Shown here in pieces: positions 45,369-56,755 of a stretch of 64,000 nucleotides of DNA. Each line of letters begins with the position of its first letter. The stretch's first letter is position 1. The notes under the pieces are model-generated. The model was not told the origin of the DNA, made no database searches, and saw only the letters and a program-made list of their open reading frames with translations. The stretch covers positions 2,916,501 through 2,980,500 of the forward strand of contig OY540822.1 of assembly GCA_961205875.1 (NCBI GenBank), read 5' to 3'. The DNA comes from Sialis fuliginosa. Lineage: Eukaryota; Arthropoda; Insecta; Megaloptera; Sialidae. The position numbers were made by a program, and so were the translations under genes.

Positions 45369-48067
45369 GTGGTGTTCACACCGAAAAAACAGTTGATAAA
45401 AGACAAAACAGGAACATTTTTACAACAAAATTGCAACTTGTCTCTCTTGACAGAGTTTGTGTTTTGTTCTTAAAAAACAAAACACAAACACGTCATTTTA
45501 ACAAAATTTTGACAAATGTTTTTAGAGCGTTCACACCAAAAAAAACATGTTTCTATAGACAAGAATACAGGGTTGTCCAACATAATATTTAGAATGTTAT
45601 TTTAATTTTACTTTAATGTAATACGAAGTATAATAAAAATTAGAAATTATCACTATTTTTGTAAAAAAATGAAAAGTTTTATGTTTTTTATATTGATTTT
45701 TATGAATTTTATTAAACGTATACTATGCAGTAAAAATGTATTATTATTACCAACGGAGGGATAGTAATTACGAAACCTTTGCCAAAGAAACACATATGTA
45801 AATACATTTTTTTTTTTATATTTTTTATCCACCAAGAAGTCCAAAGAAATAATAAAATATAATATATGTATATGTATGTAGTGTACATATGTATACTTAA
45901 CTCTGTTTTCTGATTGAAAATTATTAAATATGTTTTTAACTATAATCTATTACTAAATGTTATATAAAATTATTATGTTATATTTTACATTGTGTATGCT
46001 TTTCTTTATAACTTTATCTTTTTTTAAATGTTGATTAGAAGCAAACTATCTTTCGCAAAATATAACATTTAATAGTTTCGGAAACTAGATCTTTAATTTT
46101 TATTTAAATTTTACATCATAATAATATGATGATCTTACGTGTCTCCTATTTCCAAAAAAAATACTTATTGCTGTAGAAAATAAAGGTTTAATCGCAAAAA
46201 TCAACCCTTTTAAAACTAATTTTGAATTTGACGCCAAAACGCTTGCAGATGTCATAGCGCATTTTTGACGTCACGCCTATATAAACACTCCTTGTCAACA
46301 ATAATAAATCCTTTTTCCATCGCTAACGTTTCTCGGTTTTAATTTTGGTAACACAAAACTGAGCAAACTGCTAATTTAAAATCATAAAATTATTTATAAT
46401 AATAATTAAACATGGCGGATTGCTGTATTTTGTGTTTTTATTTAAAAAAAAATTATATTAATCTCACTTTTAATATAAAAATAAATACATTTTTTAGAAT
46501 CTTTTTAACCTATTTCATTATTTAAAATCATAATTTCAGTGATACTTTGTTACTGGCATCATGCCTATTGTACTGATTGTACACCCCTGTATTATCATAT
46601 ACATCTATAGAAATATAAACTGAGAAAAGGTTGATTTATTGCCTATGTGTAATAATATTTTAACAATACATTTTTTCTATACTTTGCACGTGCATGATAT
46701 ATTATAGTATTTTAAAAAGTATTTAGTTAATTAGTTTTGATTTTTCAATATTTAAAATTTGAATATCTTTTTTTTTTAATATCTTATATAAATTAAAATT
46801 AATATACCATATAAGTATATTTATGTTAATGCAATGTCATTGCCATCTTAATGGTTTAAAATAAAATAATATGTTAATATTATTTTCTTTCAATGAGCGT
46901 AATAAAGAAACTAAGCAAAAAAGTTATTTATATTTACTATATCAGGTGAATTTATATTTTTGGTAAGAGAAAAAAGCAAATATTCTGCAAATTATTTTAA
47001 TATGTATTAAAAGATATTTGGGAGCATAAAACGGTTAAGAAACACTGATCTACGGTTGAGACAAATTCATTTGTATATGCATACAAATGAATAATAAATC
47101 ATAAACCATCTGTACTCCTATTTGAAAACTACCCGATTTCGGAAACGTAGCAGGTACTTAACAGTGAATTTTAGGACACCTATAAAGTGTTAAATTTTTA
47201 TTTGAAAATCTATTAGAACTATTTACATCAATTAAAATTATACATCATTTTTTTTAAATGAAATTTGTTTATACATTTTTTTAAATATCTCTCACCGTTT
47301 AATAATAATAAAAGAGTCGCGAGTCTCTGGTAAACTTTATAGTACTTACATATTATATATTATAATTATTTAAAATATAATATAAGTAATTATATAAAAT
47401 ATTTATACAACATATACATATAAATAATATAATAATATATTAAATTTCCTTTATAGAAAATATTTTATTAAATTATTAATAATAATAAACTTTGAAATGT
47501 TTTCTAATGTTAAGGTTATTATTATTTAGTATTTAATTAATTAATCAATTACTGAATTAGATAATTAAAATTTGTTGATGGATTTTGTTACTGCGTTATA
47601 TTTTATAAGTTATTAAAAATGTAATTACTAGTTTTATTTTGATAATATCAAAAAACTGATAACTCAACGGTTGAAAATAGTACGTATTTCTCCAATATAA
47701 AATAAAAAACACAATTTGTTTTCCATATGAAATGGATAACAAAAACAGTGTCTTTTTTGTAGAAATCTATCCGATACTAAGGGTCTGTTTTATTACATGT
47801 TGTTAAAATGTCAATCAAAATATGTTGCTGTTTTGTTTTTGTTGGTGTAAACGCCAAAAATGACATGTTTATATTTTGTTATCCCCTTAATGAGGTCTTG
47901 TTGGCGAAATGTTGGTAAAAAGTTGCAATTTTGTCCGTGAAAACATGTTCCTGTTTTGTCGTTTTTCGAGTGTTTTTTCGGTGTGAACACTCTGTTTTTA
48001 AAATTTGTTGACATTTTGTCTAAAAGACACGATGTTCGTGTTTTGTTTTTTCGGTGTGAACACGCCA
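45369..48067. mobile_element. foldback with GTGTTCACACCG termini inside the hAT element
   Basis: The left end GGTGTTCACACCGAAAAAAC and the right end in reverse complement (GGCGTGTTCACACCGAAAAA) match. Second copies of the motif lie further in (TTCACACCAAAAAAAACATG at about 45533; inverted near 47978 and 48045). The arms share AACAGGAACATTTTTACAAC-like sequence over roughly 250 bp. The 2.1-kb centre is AT-rich and without a gene. The superfamily is not assigned. Confidence 0.7.
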
Positions 48068-48287
48068 TATAATAATTAAATTTAACAGTTTTTGAAGTCG
48101 GTTTTCTTTTTACTTTATTAAAAAGTTCTTTATTGGCTTGACACCGAATTCAAAAACTGTTAAATTTAATGATTAGGTATATTTCTCAGTGTTTTTAGTT
48201 TTTTTAAGTCGATTTTATTTTTTTCTTAAAATTAAGTTTTTTATTTTTCTCTTGAGTGGCGTATCTTCGAAGTCCATTATCAGATTC

Positions 48288-48436
48288 CAGTAGCGTAGTG
48301 AGAAAAAATTTCGGTGGGAGGGGGGGAAAAATACATTGAGCAAAAATTTTTTCATGGTATTTTGAACAGATTTTTTCTCAAAACACGTTTTTTTAGAACA
48401 CTGAATATTTCGGGGGGGGGGGGGGGGGGGGGGGGG
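48288..48436. mobile_element. truncated MITE of the CAGTGGCGTAG type
   Basis: CAGTAGCGTAGTGAGAAAAA opens a fragment resembling the copies at 8945 and 32105. It ends in a run of more than 20 G (48413-48436) with no right terminus. Confidence 0.6.
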
Positions 48437-48597
48437 TTGGTCATGTGCGGCCCTTGGTAAATTGGATTTATGCTATGCGGCCCGAAAGGTTCAAACGGTT
48501 GGACACCTATGGTTTAGATTATTAAAAAATAAAAATAAAAACTTAATATGTATAATATTAATTTAAAATAAAAATATTTTTATTATAAGGAAAGGGA

Positions 48598-48751
48598 TGT
48601 CAAGGACATACACAAAACTTGTAAATATTTGTAAACTTTATCAATATAAGAATCATGTAAATACTGGAAAGGGGCAGAATAAAATGTTATGTTAAAGTAG
48701 AAACATGTGATTTGATTTTCAAGAAATATAAAAACTAAAACTGATGTTACA
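48598..48751 (+). repeat. 3' LTR of the mag-like element
   Basis: 154 bp, preceded by the polypurine tract AAGGAAAGGGA and followed by ATTAT, the target duplication. Confidence 0.95.
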
Positions 48752-48954
48752 ATTATTAATCGTGTTTTTAACTTAATATTGATAAGTTAATTATTAAATA
48801 CATTGTGCAGTACTGATACAATCCTATTTATAAGTGTATTATATCAATGTAAATGTTAACGTGTATTTTATTTTTTATTATGTCAGAATGTATTCTATTG
48901 CTTTTCTTTCCGTAAATTAAATAAATTTTTTAATATTTTTTCTCGATATGCTTG

Positions 48955-49033
48955 CACCCCCCCCCCCCCCCATTTAATTTTATCACGCCCCCCTAGGGGG
49001 TGCGCGCCCCACAGGTTGAGAATCGCTGATGTA
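48955..49033 (-). mobile_element. solitary hAT-like terminus
   Basis: On the minus strand it reads AGCGATTCTCAACCTGTGGG followed by GCGCGCACCCCC, the style of Charlie-type hAT ends. No partner terminus was found, so this is a fragment. Confidence 0.4.
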
Positions 49034-49062
49034 ATAAATAATTACATATTATTATTATGTTA

Positions 49063-50086
49063 GTATAGGAGCCAGCTGCAAAATCGGTGTAGATTTAACA
49101 ACCGTCTGCCGTTGTGGTTTTTTTGAAGTACTCACTCAGACAAAGCTCGGACGATGAGTCCGGTCCACCAGCTTGTAGGGATTTAATAGATAGGGCCCAC
49201 GAAAAATACGCACAAAAAAATCACGTAACAACCGTTTGAATGAGACGGTTGCTTATAGTAGACCCCAATTAAAGATGTTTTGGATATACACATACTCACC
49301 ACCAAGAGAAAATTTGGGTTAGTAATAAAATTCGCTAAAAAATCATTACAATTAGGTCTATAATGGCTTATGAACTTTTAAAATGATAATTTATTATAGT
49401 ATGAGTGGGGGCACGGGGGGTGTCTAACATTAAATACAATAATATATTATCATTTTATAAGTTTATAAGCCTATTTGTTATGATTTTTTTAGTGCATTTT
49501 ATTACTAATCCAAATTTACCTTTTGGGGGAACTGGAAGGGGGAACTGCATGAATAAAAACTTCTGCCATGGGTATATATCTATTTTATAGTTCATAACAA
49601 AGGCATACACCGCACGGCAGAAATTTTCATTCGGTATTTTAGATTTTACAGCATTTTTAAGATTGGGGCCTAATTCTGGCCCTTTGTAGGCCTTATAGCA
49701 CCGAAGTCCCTACATAAAAAATTGTGCCATTATGTTTTTATGTAAGTATATGTCCAAATAAACATTTTGCACCAGGTCTGGTCCGGTTGTTATCTGATTT
49801 TTTTGGGTCGAAATTTTGAGAGGCCCCTGTAATTAAACCCCTACGCAAAAATTTCTGCCGTATATCCAAAACATCTTTAATTGGGGTCTACTATAAGCAA
49901 CCGTCTCATTCAAACGGTTGTTACGTGATTTTTTTGTGCGTATTTTTCGTGGGCCCTATCTATTAAATCCCTACAAGCTGGTGGACCGGACTCATCGTCC
50001 GAGCTTTGTCTGAGTGAGTACTTCAAAAAAACCACAACGGCAGACGATTGTTAAATCTACACCGATTTTGCAGCTGGCACCTATAC
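49063..50086. mobile_element. 1-kb foldback with ~225-bp near-perfect arms
   Basis: The left arm from GTATAGGAGCCAGCTGCAAA to GTTTTGGATATAC (about 49289) returns inverted from GTATATCCAAAACATC (about 49860) to TTGCAGCTGGCACCTATAC (50086). I noticed only a few differences. The centre of about 570 bp has no gene. The target duplication is not clear; TATGT occurs on both sides but not at the exact border. Confidence 0.85.
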
Positions 50087-50238
50087 TATGTACCGTAATA
50101 AATTAATATTACAGTTTAAAACAATTGTTTAGGAACCTCTGTTTTATATTTGAGCTTCTGTCAAACATACTATAATAATCTAACCTGTATTTACTAACAT
50201 GTTATTAAATTTTAACGATCACTATATGTATTACTTAC

Positions 50239-50349
50239 CTCATATTCTTGTTTATAGTATTTAGAAAATTCATCATATGTTTCAATATCCTGAAGACAAT
50301 CGATGTCTTCTATTTCTTGTTTTATATCTTCCTGTTTAACATGAAACAT
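50239..50349 (-). CDS. C2H2 zinc-finger protein 2, exon 1
   Basis: An ATG at 50349 opens 37 codons (MFHVKQEDIKQEIEDIDCLQ onward) ending at a GAG|GTAAGT donor. It matches the paralog's exon 1 in almost every residue, with the same length and phase. The nearest downstream matching acceptor on this strand is that of the finger exon at 39069, so I join them, which implies an intron of about 11.2 kb. A transcript would be needed to confirm the join. Confidence 0.7.
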
Positions 50350-50401
50350 TTCAACACAGAATGTATTATTATTATTATTCCAATTGCTGTAGTATTATAA
50401 T

Positions 50402-50484
50402 TTCCGCGCATACTCGATGACAGTTCCGGTTGTATCAATCAGAAAGCAGAATACAATCACGTGATCATACATACATCGACCAAT
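50402..50484. promoter_or_regulatory. upstream region of zinc-finger gene 2: half NRF1 site and CCAAT box
   Basis: TTCCGCGCAT (50402-50411) matches the first half of the paralog's NRF1-type palindrome, but the second half is changed to ACTCG. CCAAT lies at 50480-50484. Both are within 140 bp of the start codon. Function is inferred. Confidence 0.4.
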
Positions 50485-50518
50485 CACAGAAGAGCTTACG
50501 TATATTTGGAACGCCACC

Positions 50519-52585
50519 TAAGGTAACGGCACCGGTCTTGGCAAGCACAAGCACCCCAGTAATGGCAAATGTTTAATTAAATGTCCTGAATTTGAAATAT
50601 GTGATGATATTTGATTATAATAATTTCTGAATATTAATCTATATATATTTAACTGTCTTACAGCGTGATTTGATGACAATCGGCCAATAGGTGTCAAAAT
50701 GGTGGACATTTAAACATCGCGGATCAGTCGAAATTTACGAAGTGTGTATTTTCTTATGTAAATGATTAGTGGAGCGAGTTCGATTATTAGTGATTTTTAT
50801 GCTGCTTAAATTTTTTTTTTGAAGTGAAATTAATATGTTTCATTCTTGAACATATCTTAAAGATAAGGTAACCACTAAATTTAGTTTTATTGTTCTAGGA
50901 GGGGTTTTGTGTTCAATAACCATCACTGGGTATTCATTTTTCACTAATACCCAGTAGTGGCAACGATGTTTTCAAATGTAGTTTTCATTACTAGGTGTGA
51001 AAAATGTTAAGCAAGCGGGTTGAAATTATTAATTAACATATTCAAATTAGGTCAGGTAAGTATTAAGGAAAAATTACGATTGATATTATTTTATGCAAAA
51101 ATATATAAAAACATAAAGTCAAATTTAAGGTAATTGTTATGTTTGTTTGAATTGTTTAATGTACAAAAAAAATATTGAATAATTAAGGCAGATCCGTATT
51201 AAGGAAGTAATTTAAATAATATTTTCTAAAAAACTATATTCTATAGTTATAAGGTAAAAAAATGGAAGATAGTTGTTATATTGACAATATTTGAACAAAT
51301 TATAATATTGACAATTTAGAGCAGGCCCGTATTAACGAAAATTTATAATATTTTATATTTAAAATATACAAAAATTTAAAGAAAAACTTAGACAGTTATG
51401 TTGATATAATTTAAATAAAATATAGAATTGTGCAGTTTAGGCAGGCCTGTATTAACGAAAATTTACAAATGATTTTTATCGTAAAAAATACAAAAAAAGA
51501 AAAATGAATGATAGTTATGTTGGACGTACCCGCTTCGCTCGCGTTGTATAACTTTTTATACTTATTAACAGTAGAAATAATATTATTTTAAGATAGATAT
51601 TGAAATATAATTTTTTTATATTTTTTGCTTTTTATTCATTATAAGGTAGGTACTGGCATAACATATGTGATGTGAATTCATCATCAGAAGAAAGTGTAAT
51701 TAACATAAAGACGACTGTTAATTAACTTGCTTACTATAAATTTAATTTGATAATTGATTTAATTAATTGTTAGTTAAATACTTGCTTATTATTTGTGATT
51801 TATAATTTGTTAATTAAAAAAATAAATTTAATTATGTAACTATCACACATGTGTTTTACTAAAGCATCTGCACAAATTATGTAAATTATATTATATTTTT
51901 CTTAATACGCCCCTGACTCATAAATTAAATGGAAAAATTAATTATAAATTCTATTTAATACGTGCCTGGCTTAAATATGAAATATACATTATAAGTTTAA
52001 TTACATAGATATAACAACTTCCATTAGTTAACATTTTCATTTTTAAACAAATTTTATGAGAAAATACTAATTGTAAATTCTTCTTAATACGTGCCTGGCT
52101 TAAATATTCAATAACATTATAGGTTTAATTACATCGATATCAAAAGTTCCATTGCTTAGTGTTTAATTACTTATGATTTATTATTAAATATTAACTATAA
52201 ATTTTACTTAATACGACCCTGCTCTAATTAAAAATGTAATCTATTTACTTATTTATTTATTGTATGACATTTCATGATATTTACTTTTAGTTTAAAAAAA
52301 AATTTTTATAACAAAGTACCTACTAGAAATATCATTTTGCCATCACTGGGTTGCCATTACTGGTTTTACCTCTGCCACTACTGGAGAAAAAACATGATCA
52401 AAATAAAAGGCTATGATTTAAAGAAAAAAACTATATTTGCGGATTTTGGTAATTAAATTGATTAAATAAAGAGTTACTTGTTTTATTAGTAACATGAGTT
52501 CATGAAAATTACAAAAACAAGCTCATTAATCCAAAAAAACTGAAAACTTGCTCTTATAGAGGCCACCACTGGTGCCTTTACCTTA
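50519..52585. mobile_element. 2.1-kb foldback with inverted tandem repeats, upstream of zinc-finger gene 2
   Basis: Ends TAAGGTAACGGCACC and (in reverse complement) TAAGGTAAAGGCACC, probably with a TA target. The left half has four diverged ~120-bp units containing GGCCCGTATTAACGAAAATT; the right half has inverted units with AATACGTGCCTGGCTTAAAT. Subterminal CCATTACTGG, CCACTACTGG and CCAGTAATGG motifs recur near both ends and may be transposase-binding sites. No gene. Confidence 0.7.
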
Positions 52586-52699
52586 TATTGTTTGTTTATA
52601 TTTTTTAACTTATAAATAATCCACGTTGTTTTAACAAATAAAACACAAAATTCATTAAATATCTTTATTAATATCATATGTCTCTTTAATTTAAACTAT

Positions 52700-53021
52700 T
52701 GCGCATTCAAATATCTTACCCCGTTACCGAGATATAATACCCAAAAATTTATGTTTTTTTCTAATAAAGAAAATCATTTAGGAACCTCAGGATGATATCC
52801 AATTACAAATTCCTTCATAAGGTGTTTTAAGGACATACAAATGCACATTTGGCGCATATAGCGTTTCGAAGATTCCAATTACAATTCATTTAGCTATGTA
52901 ATTTACAATTTTTTAGGTTTCCGTAGAAAACTAGGAAACCTTATACATAGTTTCACCATGTCCGTCCGTCCTCAAAATTTTTAAGCCTATTAAGATGAAA
53001 TTTGGTATACGGACGAAGACT
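52700..53021 (+). repeat. insect-type dispersed repeat with CCATGTCCGTCCGTC, continued at 54043-54123
   Basis: The segment CACCATGTCCGTCCGTCC to GACGAAGACTGATAA is present just before the foldback copy 2 and again, as GCCATGTCCGTCCGTCCATC to GACGAAGACTGATAA, just after it. The foldback thus sits in, or between two copies of, this repeat. Non-coding. Confidence 0.55.
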
Positions 53022-54042
53022 GATAACACAGGTTTACAAAAAAAAAAGTTTATGAATATTTGACGAGACCATTGTATCCTTATGTATTTTGACGTCCTGA
53101 ATCCGAATATGAGGTCCGTTGACCTTGGTTAGCTCAGTTTCAAGGTCATTTTAAGGTCAAATTTTTAAAAGTCGCTAAATGATTCTGGTAAAAGGTGATA
53201 TATAGGTTTTTCTGATCGCTGATTCTAAATTTGACATCCGTTGACCTCGACGAGGTCAGGTTCAAGGTCATTTCAGGGTCAAAGTATGAAAAATCGCTCG
53301 AAAATTCTGAAAAAAACAGTACATATAGATTTTTGGAGTTGCTGAATTAAAATTTAAGGTCCGTAGTCCCCTACAATGTCAGTTTCAAGGTTATTTCAAG
53401 GTCAACTTTTTAAAAATCGCTAAATGAATCTGGTAAAAGGTGATATATAGTTTCCTCTGGTCGCGGATTCTGAATTTGACGCCTGTTGACCTCTACAAGG
53501 TCAGGTTCAAACCTATATGTACTGTTTCAAGCTATTTTTTCTACTTTTCCATGAAATGACCTCGTAGAGGTCAACGGACATCAAAGACAGAATCAGCGAC
53601 CAGAGAAACCTTTACATCACCTTTTACCAGATTCATTTAGCGATTTAAAAAAATAAAATTTTGATCTTAAAATGACCTTGAAATTGACATTGTAGGGGTC
53701 TACGAACTTCATATTTTAATACAGCGACCCCAAAAACCTATATGTACTGTTTTGTCAGAATTTTCGAGCGATTTTCCCCACTTTGACCTTAAAATGACCT
53801 TGAATCTGACCTCGTAGAGGTCAACGGACGTCAAATTCAGAATCAGCGACCAGAAAAAAATGTATCACCTTTTACCAGAATCATTTAGCGATTTTTAAAA
53901 ATGTGACCTTAAAATGACCTTGAAACTGAGCTAACCAAGGTAAACGGACCTCAGATTCGGATTCAGGACGTCAAAATACATAAGAATACAATGGTCTCGT
54001 CAAATATTCATAAACTTTTTTTTTTTGTAAACCTGTGTAATC
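53022..54042. mobile_element. foldback element with TCAAGGTCA arrays, copy 2
   Basis: Same ends (GATAACACAGGTTTAC and CCTGTGTAATC) and same internal blocks as copy 1 at 28354, 1021 bp long. Six exact TCAAGGTCA or TGACCTTGA sites, three in each orientation in the two halves. The reading frames on either strand at its right end are incidental. Confidence 0.85.
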
Positions 54043-54123
54043 TTATAGTTTTGCCATGTCCGTCCGTCCATCCGCCCGTCCTCAAAAATTTTAAGCCGAT
54101 TAAGATGAAATTTGGTATACAGA

Positions 54124-55075
54124 CGAAGACTGATAACCCAAAAACAGAAATGATAATATTTTTGAAAAAAAAACATTTTTTTGGACCCCCTTTCCATAGA
54201 TTGAAAAGTATTTTCAAAAATTTTTTTTTACTTAATCCATTAAGTGGGGTGTCCTTAGATAGGTCTCCTAAAATGCAATAAAAAATGCAATATGACATTT
54301 TGATTTTAACCCTTCAGTCACGATATATTTGCGTTCAAAGTTGTGATAAAAGCGTTCCCCCTACCCTAATTTCTAAACTATCAATTTAAAAAATCTGAAA
54401 AAATTCATGAATATAGCCTTTAACTAGTACTTCCACTGAAAATTATAACGAACACTGTCAAAATTATTTTGGACTCCCCTCCCATAGACTTAAAAATGAA
54501 CTCACCCCCCCCCCCTACGTATTTATTAATAAACAACAATCCAATATTATTAATAATAATACACTTTATTTTATATCTTCCTAATCATTTCAGGTATAAA
54601 ATATAGTAGAAAGTAGAGAAAGGGTCGAAGAGGGGAAAAAAATGAAAAAATATCCAAGGTAAATTTTACAAAACATGTGTAGGAATTTTTATTCATATAC
54701 AATTTTTGAAATTTCCAATACATTTTGTAAATGTTCAGAACTTTTCCGTAATTAAAAATAGTATACTGATATTGTAATCTTAGTATAACCAATATAGGAA
54801 TTTTACAAAGTTATGGTATCGTAATTTCCTACACAGTATAGTATTTCAAATTCCAACACCATGTTGGAATTATCCTAAATCTTCACTTCTTTATTTACAA
54901 TAAGTATTAGAAATTTCGGACACTGTTTATGAATAAAACTTTCAACACATTTTTGACATAAATATATTTATATGAAGCGCCAAGGGATAAAAACCATAGA
55001 TAAGCGGTTCTCGAGTGATAAGCACACTAATGGACAGCCAGACAGACAGAGAGATGTTGAGCTTTATATATATTA
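54124..55075. other. AT-rich region, no gene
   Basis: No supported gene; a poly-C stretch near 54506 and scattered repeat-like pieces. Confidence 0.45.
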
Positions 55076-55249
55076 ACCCAACCGTGCCCAAGGTTTTTTT
55101 TGTTACCGATTTGCTGATTTTTCTGTCATCAATTCATACCTATCTACATAAGTATACTAAAACTCCAGGGATTTTGTTGTAATAACAATAGTTTCAGAAA
55201 CATCCGCTGTGACATATATGTAACGCTGGGCACATCCCTAGTCAATTGG
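55076..55249. mobile_element. MITE with ACATATATGT subterminal repeats, copy 2
   Basis: TTAACCCAACCGTGCCC at the left and GTGACATATATGTAACGCTG, GGGCACATCCCTAGTCAATT at the right match, in inverted orientation, the ends of the element at 12578-13003. The internal sequence is shorter and unrelated. Confidence 0.6.
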
Positions 55250-55880
55250 TACGTTGTAAGTTTTTATCAATTCTTGAATAACTCATACATTTTGTATTAC
55301 TATATTTTGTTTAATTGTATAAGATGGATATTTATTGATATGAATTATTATTAATATTTTTTGTTCGTGGCAAAAAAAAACAATTATAAATATACATTTT
55401 CTATAGCTACAATACAAAAATGTAACATGTTCATAAAATAGATAAGTAAGTGATATTAATAATATGCATATTAAATAGCATGTAACTAAAAAATACCTAT
55501 CTTTGTTTCTTGTGGAAAGTGCTGTGGCGTAACCAGATTTTTCAAGGGGGGGTCTAATTTTTTAAGAGGGGGCTATTGTCATATAACATATACTTTACAT
55601 ATAAATTATATTCACAACAATCCAAACATCCGTAGCTGGGAAACACTTACTCATCATTTCAGTTTACCTCAGTCGCAACGTCCACGAATGGGAATCAACG
55701 ACTCATCATTAATTTACTTTATAAAAATGCAATGTAATATAATATGTAATTTCCTTTCAGAACCAATGTATTGTAATTTATAAAATATTGAAATCAGTCT
55801 GTAGTCAGAAAACATATTGTAAACTTCGTTTTAAATAAATAAATCCTTTTTAACCCTTTCATGCATACATTTTTCTTTAG
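55250..55880. other. AT-rich region, no gene
   Basis: A GGCGTAACCAGATTTTTCAA stretch with a G-run at about 55524 resembles a decayed MITE end. Nothing else was recognised. Confidence 0.4.
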
Positions 55881-55889
55881 GTTCAATGG

Positions 55890-56435
55890 ACTTGAAATTT
55901 GTCACTCGGGGGTTTTTGGGGTCGCTGATGACGAATCTGAGCACAGAATTTCAAAATTCAAAATGGCGGATAAAAGTACAAAAAGTTGCTCGATGAAAGT
56001 GAAAATGGGCACTCGGGGGTTTTTGAGGTCGCTGATGACGAATCTGAGCACAGAATTTCAAAATTAAAAATGGCGGATCCAATATGGCGGACAAAAGTAT
56101 AAAAAGTTGCTCGAGGAAAGTGAAAGTGGGCACTCGGAAGGTTTTTGGGATCGCTGATGGCGAATCTGAGCTCAGAATTTCAAAAGTCAAAATGGCGGAT
56201 CCAATATGGCGGACAAAAGTACAAAAAGTTTTATCATTTTTGTCCGCCATATTAGATCCGCCATTTTGAAATTTTGACTTCAGATTCGTAATCAGCGACC
56301 CCAAAAACCCCCGCATACTAGTTTTCAGCGTAATCTAATAAATTTTATCTTTTTCAACCGCCATATTGGATCCGCCATTTTGAATTTTGAATTTTTGACT
56401 TCAGATTTATAATCAGCGACCCCAAAAACCTTTAT
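55890..56435. repeat. foldback array of ~125-bp units with AATGGCGGATCC motifs
   Basis: Three direct units (GGGGTTTTTGGGGTCGCTGA, AATCTGAGCACAGAATTTCA, AAAATGGCGGAT) are followed by two inverted ones from about 56235. Every unit carries ATGGCGG or its complement, often with CCAATATGGCGGA. Frames through it are products of the repeat. It shares the TTTTTGGGGTCGCTGA block with the TCAAGGTCA foldbacks. Confidence 0.8.
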
Positions 56436-56737
56436 AAAGCTGATTACCGATTTTTTAACAGTAATAGATTTGCCACAGTTACATTTAATCTGCAAAATAG
56501 CTACTTTTTTGCTCTTTATTTATTTATAAAATGCAGTAATTATTTAAAAAAGCGCATATTACTTTTCTTTTATAACAATTGATGTCCTAGGATACTTACG
56601 AAACGAATTTAGTCAATATAAGTGCATGAAATATATGTTATAACATTAATAAACTGCATTAGAAAAGGTGTTGCAGTACAGCAACACTATGCAACAAAGG
56701 GTTAAAAAGACTTATCCGGGAACAAAACAGTTAATTG

Positions 56738-56755
56738 GCGCAGTCGGTAGGACAG
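56738..56755 (+). other. primer binding site complementary to tRNA-Ser, of a gypsy remnant
   Basis: TGGCGCAGTCGGTAGGAC, a longer match to the tRNA-Ser 3' end than that of the mag-like element. The LTR that should precede it is not delimited, because no partner copy is in the window. Confidence 0.75.

Larger units (their letters stand above)
45087..48511. mobile_element. hAT-type element nested in the mag-like retrotransposon
   Basis: The ends CAAGCTTGTCCAACCCGCGG and GTTGGACACCTATG are imperfect inverted repeats. The flanks form a perfect 8-bp duplication, GTTTAGAT (45079-45086 and 48512-48519). The GTCCAACCCGCGGCCCGCGG style of terminus is a familiar hAT form. No transposase is left: the interior is taken up by a further foldback, a stem-loop (48076-48171, arms TTAAATTTAACAGTTTTTGA and its complement) and a MITE fragment. 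Confidence 0.85.
40781..48751 (+). mobile_element. Ty3/gypsy (mag-like) LTR retrotransposon with a nested hAT element
   Basis: Two 154-bp LTRs (40781-40934 and 48598-48751, TGTCAAGGAC to GTTACA) differ at one position that I can see. The perfect 5-bp target duplication is ATTAT (40776-40780 and 48752-48756). A tRNA-Ser primer site follows the left LTR directly and an AAGGAAAGGGA polypurine tract precedes the right one. Gag, protease, reverse transcriptase, RNase H and integrase are all present between 41092 and 44961. Without the nested hAT insertion the element is about 4.5 kb. Short LTRs, a tRNA-Ser primer and the gag knuckles suggest the mag clade. It lies in the sense opposite to the host zinc-finger gene. 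Confidence 0.9.
39070..50238 (-). other. ~11.2-kb intron of zinc-finger gene 2, filled with transposons
   Basis: It runs from the GTAAGT donor (50238 downward) to the TTTTCAG acceptor (39070). It contains a MITE at 39131, an interspersed repeat, the Ty3/gypsy element 40781-48751 with its nested insertions, and a foldback at 49063. The first 100 bp after the donor still align to the start of the paralog's intron (TAACCTGTATTTACTAACAT in both), showing that the introns were once alike. Confidence 0.75.

Noticed and set aside
49110..49160. GGACGATGAGTCC sequence as a possible hammerhead ribozyme
   Set aside because: Only a short palindrome; there is no CTGATGA...GAAA arrangement around it.
53991..54298. 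Overlapping frames of 65 and 96 codons on both strands
   Set aside because: They cross the end of a foldback and a dispersed repeat and carry no recognisable motif.
55951..56316. 121-codon minus frame and neighbouring plus frames
   Set aside because: Generated by the ~125-bp foldback units, repeated within themselves.
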